From: an uncultured Clostridia bacterium
GTDB taxonomy: Bacteria > Bacillota > Clostridia > Oscillospirales > Acutalibacteraceae
Reading direction: 5' to 3'
Assembly (NCBI GenBank): GCA_946407065.1
Contig: CAMJMQ010000003.1
Coordinates: 105,920-169,919 of the forward strand
Length of the DNA stretch: 64,000 nucleotides
Under the pieces are notes generated by a model that worked only from the letters and a program-made list of their open reading frames with translations, searched no databases and was not told the origin of the DNA. The translations under genes and the position numbers were made by a program. Positions 49,077 through 57,611 of the stretch are shown in pieces (within the stretch, counting starts at the first letter, position 1; the number at the start of each line of letters is the position of its first letter).

Positions 49077-50299
49077 TCTGACACCTCATTGAACTGATCC
49101 GCCACTGCCTCGCTGATGAGCGGCAGATAATACTTTGCGTATCCGAGCGCGTTGGGATGGATGGAATCATGGGCGGTACCGTACCGCTCATCCACAAAGG
49201 TATAGCGGTCACAGATCGCCTTTTTCTCGGTATTCATCGTGGTACCGTTGTACAGATCCACCGACCGAACGCCCCATTTTTCCATGATATCCAGCGCTCT
49301 GTCACCGTACTGGCGCTCGAGCCTGTCCTCGACCAGATCCATGTTATGGACGCGCGTATAGATGACGGGGGTATCCTTCCAATAGCCCCTGAGCATCCAC
49401 AGCGCCTTTTGCATGCCGCCGGAGAAGGTCGTTTCATCCGCGTCGGACATCTCAAAGCCCGGAACCGTCTCACCGAACGGCATATGCCCCATATCGTTGG
49501 TGCCGCCGTTGAGCAGGATGAGATCCGCCTGCGCCTGATCCCGATACGCCACGCGGATCTGGTTGCAGATACGGCTGCGCTCACCGCGGTCGGCAAACGA
49601 CGCGCCCGGCACGGAATAGTCGGTAACCGTCATCGCGTACTTTGCCGCGATCATATCGGCGATGCCCTCGTCGTGGTTACCGCTGCCGTGCATGATACTG
49701 TCGCCGAACGCGAGGATCCTTTTTCCTTTGAGCGTTTTGTAACGCTCAAGCTCCAATCGGAGCGTCTCATACTCCTTGGCGGTGATCGTCGCCTCGGGCG
49801 AGACCCTGTCCTGATCGTCGGGCACAAAATAGCCGTAATACGCCATCGTCCCCATCACGCTTTGCTGATCGGGAGTCACATCGGATATTGGGCCGACCGT
49901 TCGTTCGGGGTAGTGAAGCGCCTTGACCGTTGTCTGCGCGACAAACAGGCGGTTGAGCGGCAGATAGATATCGTCCTCGGTATACGCGCCGATCAAGCCG
50001 AGCGTATAGGCCTTGCGGAAGATCGCCGCACCGTTGCTGCTGTTGCTCAGCTGTGCGAGCCCCGACGCGTTCATCAGGTCATACAGCCACTTGGAGCGGT
50101 TGTTCATCGCGTTCGCCATATAGCTGTTCAGCCGGCTGTTATTCTCTTTTTCAACGGAGGATGCGGCGCCGGAAGCGCCCGCCCTGTCAGCCGTGTGCTT
50201 CGCGATCGCGGTGACCACCGATGTGCCGACGATCAGTATCGTCAGCAGCGCGATGATCAAGGCGGTCAGACCGATCCTGTTGATCGTTTTCTTTCTCAT
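49073..50299 (-). CDS. Membrane-anchored SGNH/GDSL hydrolase
   Basis: Predicted extracytoplasmic esterase or deacetylase. Of 408 residues: an N-terminal membrane anchor at about 9-32, a linker, a helical region at about 85-185 (VTPDQQSVMGTMAYYGYFVP, reminiscent of surface-layer-type repeats), then an SGNH domain from about 193 with nucleophile S201 in FGDSIMHG, oxyanion Asn in LNGGTNDMG near 260, and catalytic DSIHPN near 380. It precedes the glycosyltransferase with a four-base overlap. It may remove or add acyl groups on a glycan made with that enzyme (inference). Confidence 0.92.
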   Translation of the reverse strand: MRKKTINRIGLTALIIALLTILIVGTSVVTAIAKHTADRAGASGAASSVEKENNSRLNSYMANAMNNRSKWLYDLMNASGLAQLSNSSNGAAIFRKAYTLGLIGAYTEDDIYLPLNRLFVAQTTVKALHYPERTVGPISDVTPDQQSVMGTMAYYGYFVPDDQDRVSPEATITAKEYETLRLELERYKTLKGKRILAFGDSIMHGSGNHDEGIADMIAAKYAMTVTDYSVPGASFADRGERSRICNQIRVAYRDQAQADLILLNGGTNDMGHMPFGETVPGFEMSDADETTFSGGMQKALWMLRGYWKDTPVIYTRVHNMDLVEDRLERQYGDRALDIMEKWGVRSVDLYNGTTMNTEKKAICDRYTFVDERYGTAHDSIHPNALGYAKYYLPLISEAVADQFNEVSE

Positions 50300-50351
50300 A
50301 TCTGAATCCTGTTTTTAATCGATACAAAGTCCTGCGTGTGAGCCGAACTCT

Positions 50352-50380
50352 ATTGTAAATCAATTACGCTCATTCGTCAA
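50352..50380 (-). promoter_or_regulatory. Sigma-A promoter of the SGNH hydrolase-glycosyltransferase operon
   Basis: Minus-strand TTGACG, 17-base spacer, TACAAT. The -35 lies inside the last codons of the upstream lipid-kinase gene. Confidence 0.75.
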
Positions 50381-51302
50381 CCGGTTCTTCATTCTTCTTC
50401 GGAATAATAATATCAAACGCTTGCGGCACCACCGTGATCTCGGGGTCGTTCATCACGAACATCTCGCCGTCGATACTCACCTTGATCGCGCCGTGGTTGT
50501 CGAGCTTTAAGGTCTTGCATTTTTGATGCTGAATGAAGGTCTTGCCCTTGGGGTGGTCGATATGCTCACCGCGGGCAAATGAGCCGAACATCCACGCAAA
50601 ATAGCTGATCGGAACGGTCGGGATCGCCATAAAGTCGATCAGACCGTCGTCGAGCTCGGCATAAGGGGTCGCCTTGATGCCGCCGCCGTAATACTTGCCC
50701 TTGGCGGCTACGGCGAGCATCTGGCTCTTAAAGCCCTTGGCGATGGGGATCCTCCTGCCGTCGGCATAGGGTGTGAAGGTATGTTTTCTCTTTGTGATCA
50801 GACACTGCACGATAGCGAGCTTGTACGCGAGCGGTCCCGACATCAGCGGCAAACGTTTATTCTTCTGCGCGCGGTCGGCGACCTCGCAGTCATAACCGAC
50901 GGAAACGACATTGAGGGCGTATCTGTCCCCGCATTTGAGCAGGTCGACGCGCTTTGTCGTGCCGTGCACCATTTTAGCGACGTTCCAATAATCCTTGGGA
51001 TCTCCCGGCAGAGAACGCACATAGTCATTGCCGGTGCCGATCGGGATCACGCCGAGCGCCACATGCTCACAGCCGAGCAGGCCGTGCAGCGCTTCGTTCG
51101 CGGTACCGTCGCCGCCGCAGGCGTACACACGCAACGCGTCGCCCTTTGCGGCATAGCGGCGCGCGATATGCTCCGCGTCACCTGCCTTTTGCGTATATTC
51201 GATCACCGTATCGGGAATTTGCAAGGCTTCGATCTGTGCTTTGATCTCCGGCGTAGCGTCAAACGTGCCGGCAAAAGAATTGAGGATAAACAGATGCGTC
51301 AT
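50370..51302 (-). CDS. Diacylglycerol kinase-family lipid kinase (DgkB/YegS/BmrU type)
   Basis: Predicted ATP-dependent phosphorylation of diacylglycerol or a related lipid at the membrane. The 310-residue protein has FILNSFAGT at the start, the nucleotide motif CGGDGTANEALHGLLG near 72 and PIGTGNDYVRSLPG near 96, and a C-terminal beta-domain with IDFMAIPTVPIS. The start at 51302 follows GGGAG; the longer frame to 51461 runs into the maf gene and is rejected. It lies 13 bases after maf and is probably cotranscribed with it. Confidence 0.92.
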   Translation of the reverse strand: MTHLFILNSFAGTFDATPEIKAQIEALQIPDTVIEYTQKAGDAEHIARRYAAKGDALRVYACGGDGTANEALHGLLGCEHVALGVIPIGTGNDYVRSLPGDPKDYWNVAKMVHGTTKRVDLLKCGDRYALNVVSVGYDCEVADRAQKNKRLPLMSGPLAYKLAIVQCLITKRKHTFTPYADGRRIPIAKGFKSQMLAVAAKGKYYGGGIKATPYAELDDGLIDFMAIPTVPISYFAWMFGSFARGEHIDHPKGKTFIQHQKCKTLKLDNHGAIKVSIDGEMFVMNDPEITVVPQAFDIIIPKKNEEPVDE

Positions 51303-51315
51303 ATCGTTTCTCCCT

Positions 51316-51888
51316 TTACAGCTTCGATAACGCTCCCGCGCATTCCATCTCGCGCTTGAGTCGAGCGACGGGAAGCCCCATAACATTGAAGAAATCGCCC
51401 TCGATGCGCTTGACCAGCACAGAGCCCTTGCCCTGAATGCCGTAAGCGCCCGCCTTGTCAAAGGGTTCGCCTGTGGCGATATACTCCAAAATCTCCCGAT
51501 CGCTGAGAGGATAAAACTCCACGCGCGTATGGTCGGCGAAGGTCGTCATCCTGCCGTTTTGTATGATCGCGCAACCGGTGATCACGGTATGCGCCTTACC
51601 GGACAGAGCACGGAGCATTCGGAAAGCGTCGTCCTCATCACGGGGTTTTCCCAACACCTGATCGTCGAGGATCACCACTGTGTCGGCGCCGATGACGACG
51701 TCGTCGGGATGATCCTTCGCGACCGCCTGCGCCTTGACGCCCGCCAGATACGCGGGCACCTCCTCGGGAGCGATACCGTCGGGCAGGGTCTCCTCCACAT
51801 CGGACACGATGACCTCGTAATCCGATAGGATGTAGCCGATCAACTCCTGACGGCGCGGTGACTGTGACGCTAAAATAAATCTGCTCAT
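51316..51888 (-). CDS. maf: Maf family nucleoside triphosphate pyrophosphatase
   Basis: Hydrolyses dTTP/UTP or modified nucleotides to the monophosphate and pyrophosphate; linked to septum control in Bacillus. The 190-residue protein has the family signature LASQSPRRQELI at the start, IGADTVVILDDQVLGKPRD near 66 and EPFDKAGAYGIQGKGS near 140. The start ATG at 51888 is preceded by GAGGAGAG. A leader of about 130 bases with two small hairpins (GCCGCCACTTCGGCG and GAACCTGAGCGGTTC) precedes it. Confidence 0.96.
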   Translation of the reverse strand: MSRFILASQSPRRQELIGYILSDYEVIVSDVEETLPDGIAPEEVPAYLAGVKAQAVAKDHPDDVVIGADTVVILDDQVLGKPRDEDDAFRMLRALSGKAHTVITGCAIIQNGRMTTFADHTRVEFYPLSDREILEYIATGEPFDKAGAYGIQGKGSVLVKRIEGDFFNVMGLPVARLKREMECAGALSKL

Positions 51889-52404
51889 AGCTCTCCTCGA
51901 CGATCGCAGACAGCCTGTCCCCTGTCCTCTCTGCTCATGAACCGCTCAGGTTCACGAAAAGCGCCGAAGTGGCGGCTTATCTGCGTTTGATGCGTTTATA
52001 TACGGTAAAAAACTCCTGTTTTTGTACCATCTTTTTAATAATAGCACAAACCGCGCAAAAAATAAACACAAAAGCACAAAAATTCAACATACCTTTCACA
52101 TCCTGTCACGGGGATCGCCCCGAAGTATTCCCGAACAGCGAGTTCGGATCGGAGATCAACTCCCCGTGATCCTATGATACCAAAAGGTTATGCCCATAAA
52201 CGGGACTCTGGATGCGCGCATCTGGCCGCGTGCCCTTCCTCCGTGTTGATGTCGTGCCGCTTTTTTGTTAATTGTAAATGCAAATCTACTTTTTTATACG
52301 CGATCACTGACCACTAATCACTGACCACTGACAACAAAAATCGCAGTACACCAAAGCGGCATACTGCGACCTCACAAACCTATTCTATTGCGAACAAGCG
52401 CTCA
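51889..52404. other. Intergenic region with maf leader and an unexplained structured segment
   Basis: 51889-52040 is the maf leader on the minus strand. 52095-52265 has strong self-complementarity: CACGGGGA/TCCCCGTG (about 60 bases apart) enclosing CCGAAC/GTTCGG, then GGATGCGCGCATCTGG, and a GCCGCTTTTTTG end on the plus strand. It matches no RNA class that I recognise (not SRP, tmRNA or RNase P by signature). A small heptad array of the CACTGAC type is at about 52303-52335. No protein gene is seen. Confidence 0.5.
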
Positions 52405-53412
52405 TTACTCATACTGCGCCTTGACGCTGTCGAGCCACTCGCCGAAGCCGTTGACGGCGGCTTTCGGCGAGACGATCTTTACCTTGTCGCCGAAGGAGAA
52501 CAGCCATCCGTAGAACTGCGGTGAGAGCATCACTTCGGCGCTCATGGTAAAGCTGCCGTCGTTATGCGGCTGGATAAAGACCTTGTCGGAGAAGCGGTCG
52601 ATCACCACGCCGATCAGGCTGTCGTCAAAGCGCAGCTTGACGTTGACCGTGTCGCCGCCGTACATGCCGAACACCTGCTTGGTATACACAGCAAGGTCGA
52701 ATTTATCGACCGCCTTGGTGCTGTCGGCACGTTCCTCCTCCACCGAGATCGACTCCATCTTATCCACACGAAAATGCTTGAGCTTATCGAGCTCCTTATC
52801 ATAGGCGATCAGATAGTAGTTTTCATCGTCCCATGTCAGCGCCTTAGGGGTCAGCAGATAGCGCATACCGTCATGACGGCGCACCTTTGTGATCTTCTTT
52901 GCGCCGGTGCGAGATACCGCCCACTGTGTATAGAAAAAGCCGATTTTGCGCTTTTTGTTGATGGCACGGTTGATCGAGTCGATATTGCGGTAGATCTCCT
53001 CGTTCGAGTTCTTGACGCGGTTGGCGACGATGACCTGTCGATGCAGCTCCTTTGCCTGATTCTCGGAGGTGAGCGTCTCGATCTTACGGATCAGCTCACG
53101 GCTCTTTTTGAGAGTGATGAACTTGGAGCTTTGCACCGCGTCGATCAGCAGCTTGATCTCCTCGAGCGTAAAATCGCGCGAGACCAGACTGAACAGCGAG
53201 ATCTTGCCGACCTTCGACTTGACGATATCCATACCGAAATCCCGCAGGCATTCGATATCATTGTAAATGCTCTTGCGCTCGGCGGTGATCCCGTAATCAT
53301 CGAGATAGTCAATGATATCCGCGACGGTCACACCGTATTCCTCATCGGTCTTTTCCAAAAAGAATTTCATAATATAAAGCAGCTTTTGCTTTTGCTTAGG
53401 ATTCTTCGGCAT
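52405..53412 (-). CDS. WYL-domain transcriptional regulator
   Basis: Predicted DNA-binding regulator with a ligand-sensing WYL domain. The 335-residue protein has an N-terminal winged helix-turn-helix (LLYIMKFFLEKTDEEYG, VTVADIIDYLDDYGI, ERKSIYNDIECLRDFG at about 10-62), a central linker, a WYL-type domain at about 150-240 (RKIGFFYTQ, YLLTPKALTWDDENYYLIAYD) and a C-terminal WCX-like domain. Start at 53412 has an AAAGGAAAC site; the frame to 53484 is longer but has no support. The target and ligand are unknown. It is followed by the AEC transporter gene's end on the same strand. Confidence 0.9.
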   Translation of the reverse strand: MPKNPKQKQKLLYIMKFFLEKTDEEYGVTVADIIDYLDDYGITAERKSIYNDIECLRDFGMDIVKSKVGKISLFSLVSRDFTLEEIKLLIDAVQSSKFITLKKSRELIRKIETLTSENQAKELHRQVIVANRVKNSNEEIYRNIDSINRAINKKRKIGFFYTQWAVSRTGAKKITKVRRHDGMRYLLTPKALTWDDENYYLIAYDKELDKLKHFRVDKMESISVEEERADSTKAVDKFDLAVYTKQVFGMYGGDTVNVKLRFDDSLIGVVIDRFSDKVFIQPHNDGSFTMSAEVMLSPQFYGWLFSFGDKVKIVSPKAAVNGFGEWLDSVKAQYE

Positions 53413-53489
53413 AATGGTTTCCTTTCTTATATATTGGATGTTATACAGCAGGCACAAACCGCAAAACGTTTCCTCATGTTTCAAATCGG

Positions 53490-53530
53490 GTGCGGGCGTC
53501 CCACCCTACACCGTTAACCGTTAACCAAAT
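53490..53530. repeat. Short heptad array at the 3' end of the AEC transporter gene
   Basis: ACCGTTA/ACCGTTA heptads with a GGGTGCGGGCGTCCCACCC hairpin beside them. The array overlaps the stop codon and the last two or three codons (VNG) of the transporter gene. Confidence 0.7.
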
Positions 53531-54446
53531 ACTGCGTCAATCCGACCACCAGCGGCATCGTGATCAGCGAGAACAACGCCGACGCGGAGACGATCCCCGC
53601 CGACAGCTCGGTATCGCGTCCGTACTTTGACGCCATCATGGTGGTGAAAGCCGCTACCGGAGCGCTGACCGCGATCACCGTGGCAGTCGTGATCGTCGCG
53701 TCGATATGCAGTGCGACCATCACACCCATCACGATCAGGGGGATGATGATCAGGCGCATCGCCATGGCGAAATACGCGCCCTTGTCGGTGAGCACGCGCT
53801 TGAGGTCGGCGTGCATCAGGTGATAGCCGATCACCAGCATCGGGACAGGCGTATTGAGCGCCGCGAGCATCTTGATCGGTGAGAGGATCACCGTGGGGAG
53901 TTGTATCGAAAACGAAAAGAGGAGGATGCCGATCGCCGTGCCGATGATGCCGGGGTTGCAGATCGCCTTGAGCGCGGAGCGCCACTCACCCTTGCGGCTC
54001 ATGGTCAACAGCCCGTACGTCCACATAAAGATGTTGAACATCGCCACGAACGCCGCGCCGTAGAATACGCCGTCATCGCCGAGGATCGCCTGCTGCAGCG
54101 GCAGCGCCATGAACCCGCAGTTAGAGAACACCAGCGCGAATTTCAACACGACCGCGCGTGAGAGCTCCGTTTTGCGATAGATCAACTCGGCGAGCAAGAC
54201 GGAAAACAAGAGCGATAAAAACGCCGCCAATAATGAGATCAGCAAGCCGCTGAGCATCTCGGGGCGGTACTCGCGCTGGAACGCGTTGATGATGACGCAC
54301 GGCGTGACCGCGTAAAGGACAACGTCGGTCATCGAGCGCGAGCCCTGTTCGGTGATGATCCCGAGCTTTGTCAGCAGCGCGCCGACCGCGATCAGGATGA
54401 ACAGCACCAGCACCTGGGTGCCGACGTCCAAAAATGATGCGAGCAT
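53514..54446 (-). CDS. AEC (auxin efflux carrier)-family transporter
   Basis: Membrane transporter of the AEC/BART group, often exporting or importing organic acids. The 310-residue protein has about ten membrane segments and family features TPCVIINAFQ near 49, FSNCGFMALPLQQAILGDDG near 107 and NPGIIGTAIGILL near 160, with SAPVAAFTTMMASKYGRD near 262. The start at 54446 lies after AGGAGAGGGG. It has a strong promoter and an unusually long leader (about 145 bases) with possible structure. Its C-terminal VNG-stop is formed by a heptad repeat. The substrate is unknown. Confidence 0.92.
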   Translation of the reverse strand: MLASFLDVGTQVLVLFILIAVGALLTKLGIITEQGSRSMTDVVLYAVTPCVIINAFQREYRPEMLSGLLISLLAAFLSLLFSVLLAELIYRKTELSRAVVLKFALVFSNCGFMALPLQQAILGDDGVFYGAAFVAMFNIFMWTYGLLTMSRKGEWRSALKAICNPGIIGTAIGILLFSFSIQLPTVILSPIKMLAALNTPVPMLVIGYHLMHADLKRVLTDKGAYFAMAMRLIIIPLIVMGVMVALHIDATITTATVIAVSAPVAAFTTMMASKYGRDTELSAGIVSASALFSLITMPLVVGLTQYLVNG

Positions 54447-54600
54447 ACCGTGCCCCTCTCCTTTCACTCATACAAATTGTCATCGCGAAAACCGGACGGT
54501 ACATCCGCGACGCCAAGCCTCAACCGACGGAAAGCAAATCAGCCGGGTGAGATCATTTGATCCTGCCGAATTCTTTGAGTCCCGATTGTTGTACTCAGAT
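54447..54600 (-). other. Long structured-looking leader of the AEC transporter gene
   Basis: About 150 bases of GC-rich leader between the promoter and the start codon, with potential pairings such as GGATCAAATGATC and CCGGAC/GTCCGG-type segments. It matches no riboswitch class that I recognise; a regulatory role is possible but unproven. Confidence 0.35.
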
Positions 54601-54629
54601 ATTATAGCAGGACTCCTTTGAAAATGCAA
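54601..54629 (-). promoter_or_regulatory. Sigma-A promoter of the AEC transporter gene
   Basis: Minus-strand TTGCAT, 17-base spacer, TATAAT; nearly identical at both ends to the 5S rRNA promoter. The gap 54630-54860 is AT-rich and holds nothing further that I recognise. Confidence 0.82.
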
Positions 54630-54861
54630 CAGATCAAATGGTAAAATGAACTAATATTTCTCACAGTAAAATAGTCAAAATGTCTAAGTCCCGAATATTA
54701 CCCTGTGAATCTGCACAAAATATCCCATAGGATTTGTGGATTATGCAAAGCAAAAAACCGCCAATTTGCCTTTTTGTGCAAAAATTAACCGTCAACAATA
54801 CCTACAAAGTTCGTTTGACTTTCCCTCCATTTGTATAAACAACCAAATTTTTCATTATCAT

Positions 54862-54890
54862 TTGACATCTGCATTTCAGATAGATATAAT
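54862..54890 (+). promoter_or_regulatory. Consensus sigma-A promoter of the DUF6465 gene
   Basis: TTGACA, 17-base spacer, TATAAT: a perfect consensus, the strongest-looking promoter in the window. Confidence 0.88.
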
Positions 54891-54960
54891 ACAAGCTGTA
54901 AGCAAGAAAAAGAGCTTACCGCTTCAATATATTTGAAATTTATGAAAGAAGGATTTTATC

Positions 54961-55365
54961 ATGGCAACTACTAAGAAGACTGCTGCTAAGGCAGAGACTA
55001 AGACCGCTGCTAAGAAGACTGCGGCTAAGACCGAGACCAAGGCTGCTGCTAAGACCACCACCAAGAAGGCTGCTGCTACCAAGACAGCTGCTAAGAAGAC
55101 CGAGACCAAGGCTGCTGCCAAGACCACCGCTACCAAGAAGGCTGCTACCAAGACCACTGCGGCTAAAAATACCGAGCCCAAGTTCGATCTGTATATCCAG
55201 TTCGGCGGCGCTACTGTCTCTGTAACTGACATCGAGAAGAACGTCAAGAAGGTCGTCAAGGGCAAGAAGGCTTACACTGTATATGTAAAGCCCGAAGAGA
55301 GCAAGGCTTACATCGTAGCTGACGGCGAGACCACCGGCATGGATGTATTCTTCGTAGCTGACTAA
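54961..55365 (+). CDS. DUF6465-like protein with histone-H1-like Lys/Ala-rich N-terminus
   Basis: A 134-residue protein in two parts. Residues 1-70 are almost only Ala, Lys and Thr with a few Glu (repeats of TKTAAKK, TETKAAAK), like eukaryotic histone H1 tails and bacterial Lys-rich nucleoid proteins. Residues 71-134 (PKFDLYIQFGGATVSV...YVKPEESKAYIVADG) match the DUF6465 domain of Clostridia. Codons in the tail favour GCT/AAG, unlike the GCC/GCG bias of neighbours, and the promoter is perfect consensus, suggesting high expression. DNA compaction is a plausible role but is inference. RBS GAAAGAAGGA; own terminator. Confidence 0.85.
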   Translation: MATTKKTAAKAETKTAAKKTAAKTETKAAAKTTTKKAAATKTAAKKTETKAAAKTTATKKAATKTTAAKNTEPKFDLYIQFGGATVSVTDIEKNVKKVVKGKKAYTVYVKPEESKAYIVADGETTGMDVFFVAD

Positions 55366-55378
55366 TCCATTACGACAC

Positions 55379-55407
55379 CAAAGGTCGGTTCATTTGAACC
55401 GACCTTT
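55379..55407 (+). terminator. Terminator of the DUF6465 gene
   Basis: AAGGTCGGTT/AACCGACCTT stem followed by TTTT. Confidence 0.9.
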
Positions 55408-55561
55408 TTTCATTTGTCCCTGCCAACCTCTGTAAGAGGATGTAGCAATCTCTACCGGTATCATTGCGAATCTCTGTAGGGGGTGTGGCAATCTCAACCG
55501 TATCATAGTTGCCACCGTTTTGTACCACTTTTTAACGGTCTGTAAAATTCTTGAAAAATCT

Positions 55562-55590
55562 TTGCATTTTTCACTATCGTATGCTATAAT
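55562..55590 (+). promoter_or_regulatory. Sigma-A promoter of the small lipoprotein gene
   Basis: TTGCAT, 17-base spacer, TATAAT; again with the TTGCATTTTTCA and TGCTATAATA ends seen at the 5S and AEC promoters. Confidence 0.82.
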
Positions 55591-55623
55591 ACTTTTGCTA
55601 ATATAATAACAGGAGGAAAAGCA

Positions 55624-55986
55624 ATGAAAACTTTTACTAAAGTCGTCGCTGTTCTGATGATCGTTGCGGTTCTCGCATCCCTGATGGTTGCCTGCGGCAA
55701 GCCCAAGAACAATATCGACGATAATCTGGTCGGCACATGGAAGCAGACCGACGAGCAGGACGGCAACTGGACCTGGACCTTCAACAAAGACGGCACCTGT
55801 AAGCTCGAAGGCGAAACCGATAATTTCTCCAGCGAAGGCACCTACCTCATTGAGGAAGCCGGCGTAGCCAAGATCAAGATCAAGCTCGATAAGTGGGACA
55901 AGGAAAAGCTGTTCACTTATGTCGCGACCGAAAAAGCGCTCAATCTCCAGTCCTTTGAAGTCGCCTACTACTGCCAGAAACAGTAA
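55624..55986 (+). CDS. Small lipocalin-like lipoprotein
   Basis: A 120-residue predicted lipoprotein: signal peptide MKTFTKVVAVLMIVAVLASL with a lipobox ending MVAC (Cys 24), then a compact beta-rich domain NLVGTWKQTDEQDGNWTWTF..GTCKLEGETDNFSSEGTYLIE typical of small lipocalin-like or DUF5640-like domains in Firmicutes. RBS AGGAGGAAAAGC. It stands alone with its own promoter and terminator. Function unknown; probably ligand binding at the cell surface. Confidence 0.82.
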   Translation: MKTFTKVVAVLMIVAVLASLMVACGKPKNNIDDNLVGTWKQTDEQDGNWTWTFNKDGTCKLEGETDNFSSEGTYLIEEAGVAKIKIKLDKWDKEKLFTYVATEKALNLQSFEVAYYCQKQ

Positions 55987-55999
55987 AATTGATAATGAC

Positions 56000-56026
56000 A
56001 AAGCCCGACATTAAGTCGGGCTTTCG
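56000..56026 (+). terminator. Terminator of the small lipoprotein gene
   Basis: AAAGCCCGAC/GTCGGGCTTT stem followed by CGTTAT. A second hairpin, AGCCCCGACA/TGTCGGGGCT, at about 56049-56078 may end the minus-strand hydantoinase transcript. Confidence 0.75.
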
Positions 56027-56179
56027 TTATCTTGTAACCAAACCAATCAGCCCCGACACGCGTCACACATGTCGGGGCTTTGCTATGCTTGGTTAGCGTG
56101 ACTGGAGATATCCGAATCGTGGTTTTGACGGGCATATTTCCAGTCAACCTATCCTAATCCATCAAAGCAGATATTCGTA

Positions 56180-57550
56180 TTACAGTTTATATTTGCCTCT
56201 GGTGATAAATCTGCCGCTGTTCTCGAGGATGATCTCATTCTCACTGCACGCGAGCTTGCCGCGCAGGTAGACCTTCTCGATCCTGCCTGCTGTTTTGACA
56301 TTCTCAAAGGGCGTATAGCCGCACTTGCTGTGGCACTGTGCCGCACTGATCACGCCGCCTGCTTTGGGGTTGAACACCACCAGATCGGCGTCGCTGCCCG
56401 CTTTGATCGCGCCCTTCTTCGGGTACATGCCGTAGAGGCGCGCGGGATTCTCACTGAGGTAAGCGCACATCTGCGGCAGGCTGATACGATGCTTCTTCAC
56501 GCCGTAGGTATACATCAGGCTCCCTCTGGTCTCCACACCCGGCATGCCGTTGGGGATCCTGGTAAAGTCGCTCTCCCCCGCTCTCTTCTGTTCAAGCGTA
56601 AAGGAGCAGTGGTCGGTGCTGACGGTGTCGATATTGCCCGCCTTCAGTCCGTTCCATAACGCACGATTGTCCTCGGGCTTTCTCAGCGGCGGCGAGCAGA
56701 TATACTTGGCGCTCTCATCAAACGGATTCCGATACACGCTGTCATCGAGCAAGAGGTACTGCGGACAGGTCTCGACATAGACCTTCACGCCGTTTTGCCG
56801 GGCGCGTACGATCTCCTCATACCCCGCCTTAGTGCTCAGATGCACCACGATGCAGGGCGCATCGGCAGCTTTTGCAATGCTGAGAAAACGATTGACCGCC
56901 TCCGCCTCGGTATAGTCGGGGCGGGTTCTCGGATGGAATATGGGGGCGGTATCGCCGCGCGCGATCGCCTCTTCCCTGAGCTTGCCGATGATCCCCGAGT
57001 TCTCGCAGTGACAGCCGACGATACCGCCGTATGGCTTGAGCGCGGTCATCAGCTCATAGATCGCCTTGTCGCAAAGCTCCATCGCGTCGTAGATCATATA
57101 GACCTTGAACGAGGTCACTCCCTGTTCAAACATAGCGGGGAGTTCGTTTTTGATCTCCTCGCGCCAGTCGGAGATCGCCATATGGAAGGCATAGTCACAG
57201 CTCGAGTTGGCGAACGCCTTCATGTGCCAGTTGTTCAAGGCGTCGGTGAGCGTCTCGCCCTTGTTCTGGGTCGCAAAGTCCACCACCGTCGTCACGCCGC
57301 CGGCAAGAGCGGACTTGGTACCCGCTTCAAAATCATCGGCAGTCACGGTGTCGCTGACCTCCAGATCGAAATGGGTATGTGCGTCGATAAAACCGGGAAA
57401 GATCAATTTTCCGTTGACGTTGATCTCCTGCGCGTCGGCGGCAAGATGCCTGCCGACCGCTACGATCTTCTCACCCGAGATCAGCACATCCGCCTTTTTG
57501 GTGCCGCGCGCCGAAACCAGCGTGCCGCCTTTTAATAATAGCTTGTTCAT
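56180..57550 (-). CDS. Dihydropyrimidinase / D-hydantoinase (HyuA-like amidohydrolase)
   Basis: Zinc amidohydrolase that opens cyclic ureides such as hydantoins and dihydropyrimidines. The 456-residue protein has metal ligands H58 and H60 (IDAHTHFD), the carboxylated lysine in TSFKVYMIYD near 150, further His ligands in GCHCENSG and IVVHLST, and the catalytic-site VSTDHCSF near 315. It lies downstream of ygfK and ssnA on the same strand but has its own promoter. The same three gene types occur together in the purine/urate utilisation loci of E. coli and gut anaerobes, so the likely substrate is a ureide in purine breakdown (inference). Confidence 0.92.
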   Translation of the reverse strand: MNKLLLKGGTLVSARGTKKADVLISGEKIVAVGRHLAADAQEINVNGKLIFPGFIDAHTHFDLEVSDTVTADDFEAGTKSALAGGVTTVVDFATQNKGETLTDALNNWHMKAFANSSCDYAFHMAISDWREEIKNELPAMFEQGVTSFKVYMIYDAMELCDKAIYELMTALKPYGGIVGCHCENSGIIGKLREEAIARGDTAPIFHPRTRPDYTEAEAVNRFLSIAKAADAPCIVVHLSTKAGYEEIVRARQNGVKVYVETCPQYLLLDDSVYRNPFDESAKYICSPPLRKPEDNRALWNGLKAGNIDTVSTDHCSFTLEQKRAGESDFTRIPNGMPGVETRGSLMYTYGVKKHRISLPQMCAYLSENPARLYGMYPKKGAIKAGSDADLVVFNPKAGGVISAAQCHSKCGYTPFENVKTAGRIEKVYLRGKLACSENEIILENSGRFITRGKYKL

Positions 57551-57582
57551 GTTATCACTTTCTTTTGTTTGGAATTATACGT

Positions 57583-57611
57583 ATTATACGATATTTTTAC
57601 GGCGAGAGCAA
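57583..57611 (-). promoter_or_regulatory. Sigma-A promoter of the hydantoinase gene, with -35 inside a dispersed repeat
   Basis: Minus-strand TTGCTC, 17-base spacer, TATAAT. The TTGCTC is part of a GGGGGCTTGCTC(T)CGCCG repeat unit (57601-57625). Confidence 0.7.

Noticed and set aside
52095..52265. SRP RNA, tmRNA or RNase P RNA
   Set aside because: The conserved signature sequences of these RNAs are absent; only a generic structured segment is supported.
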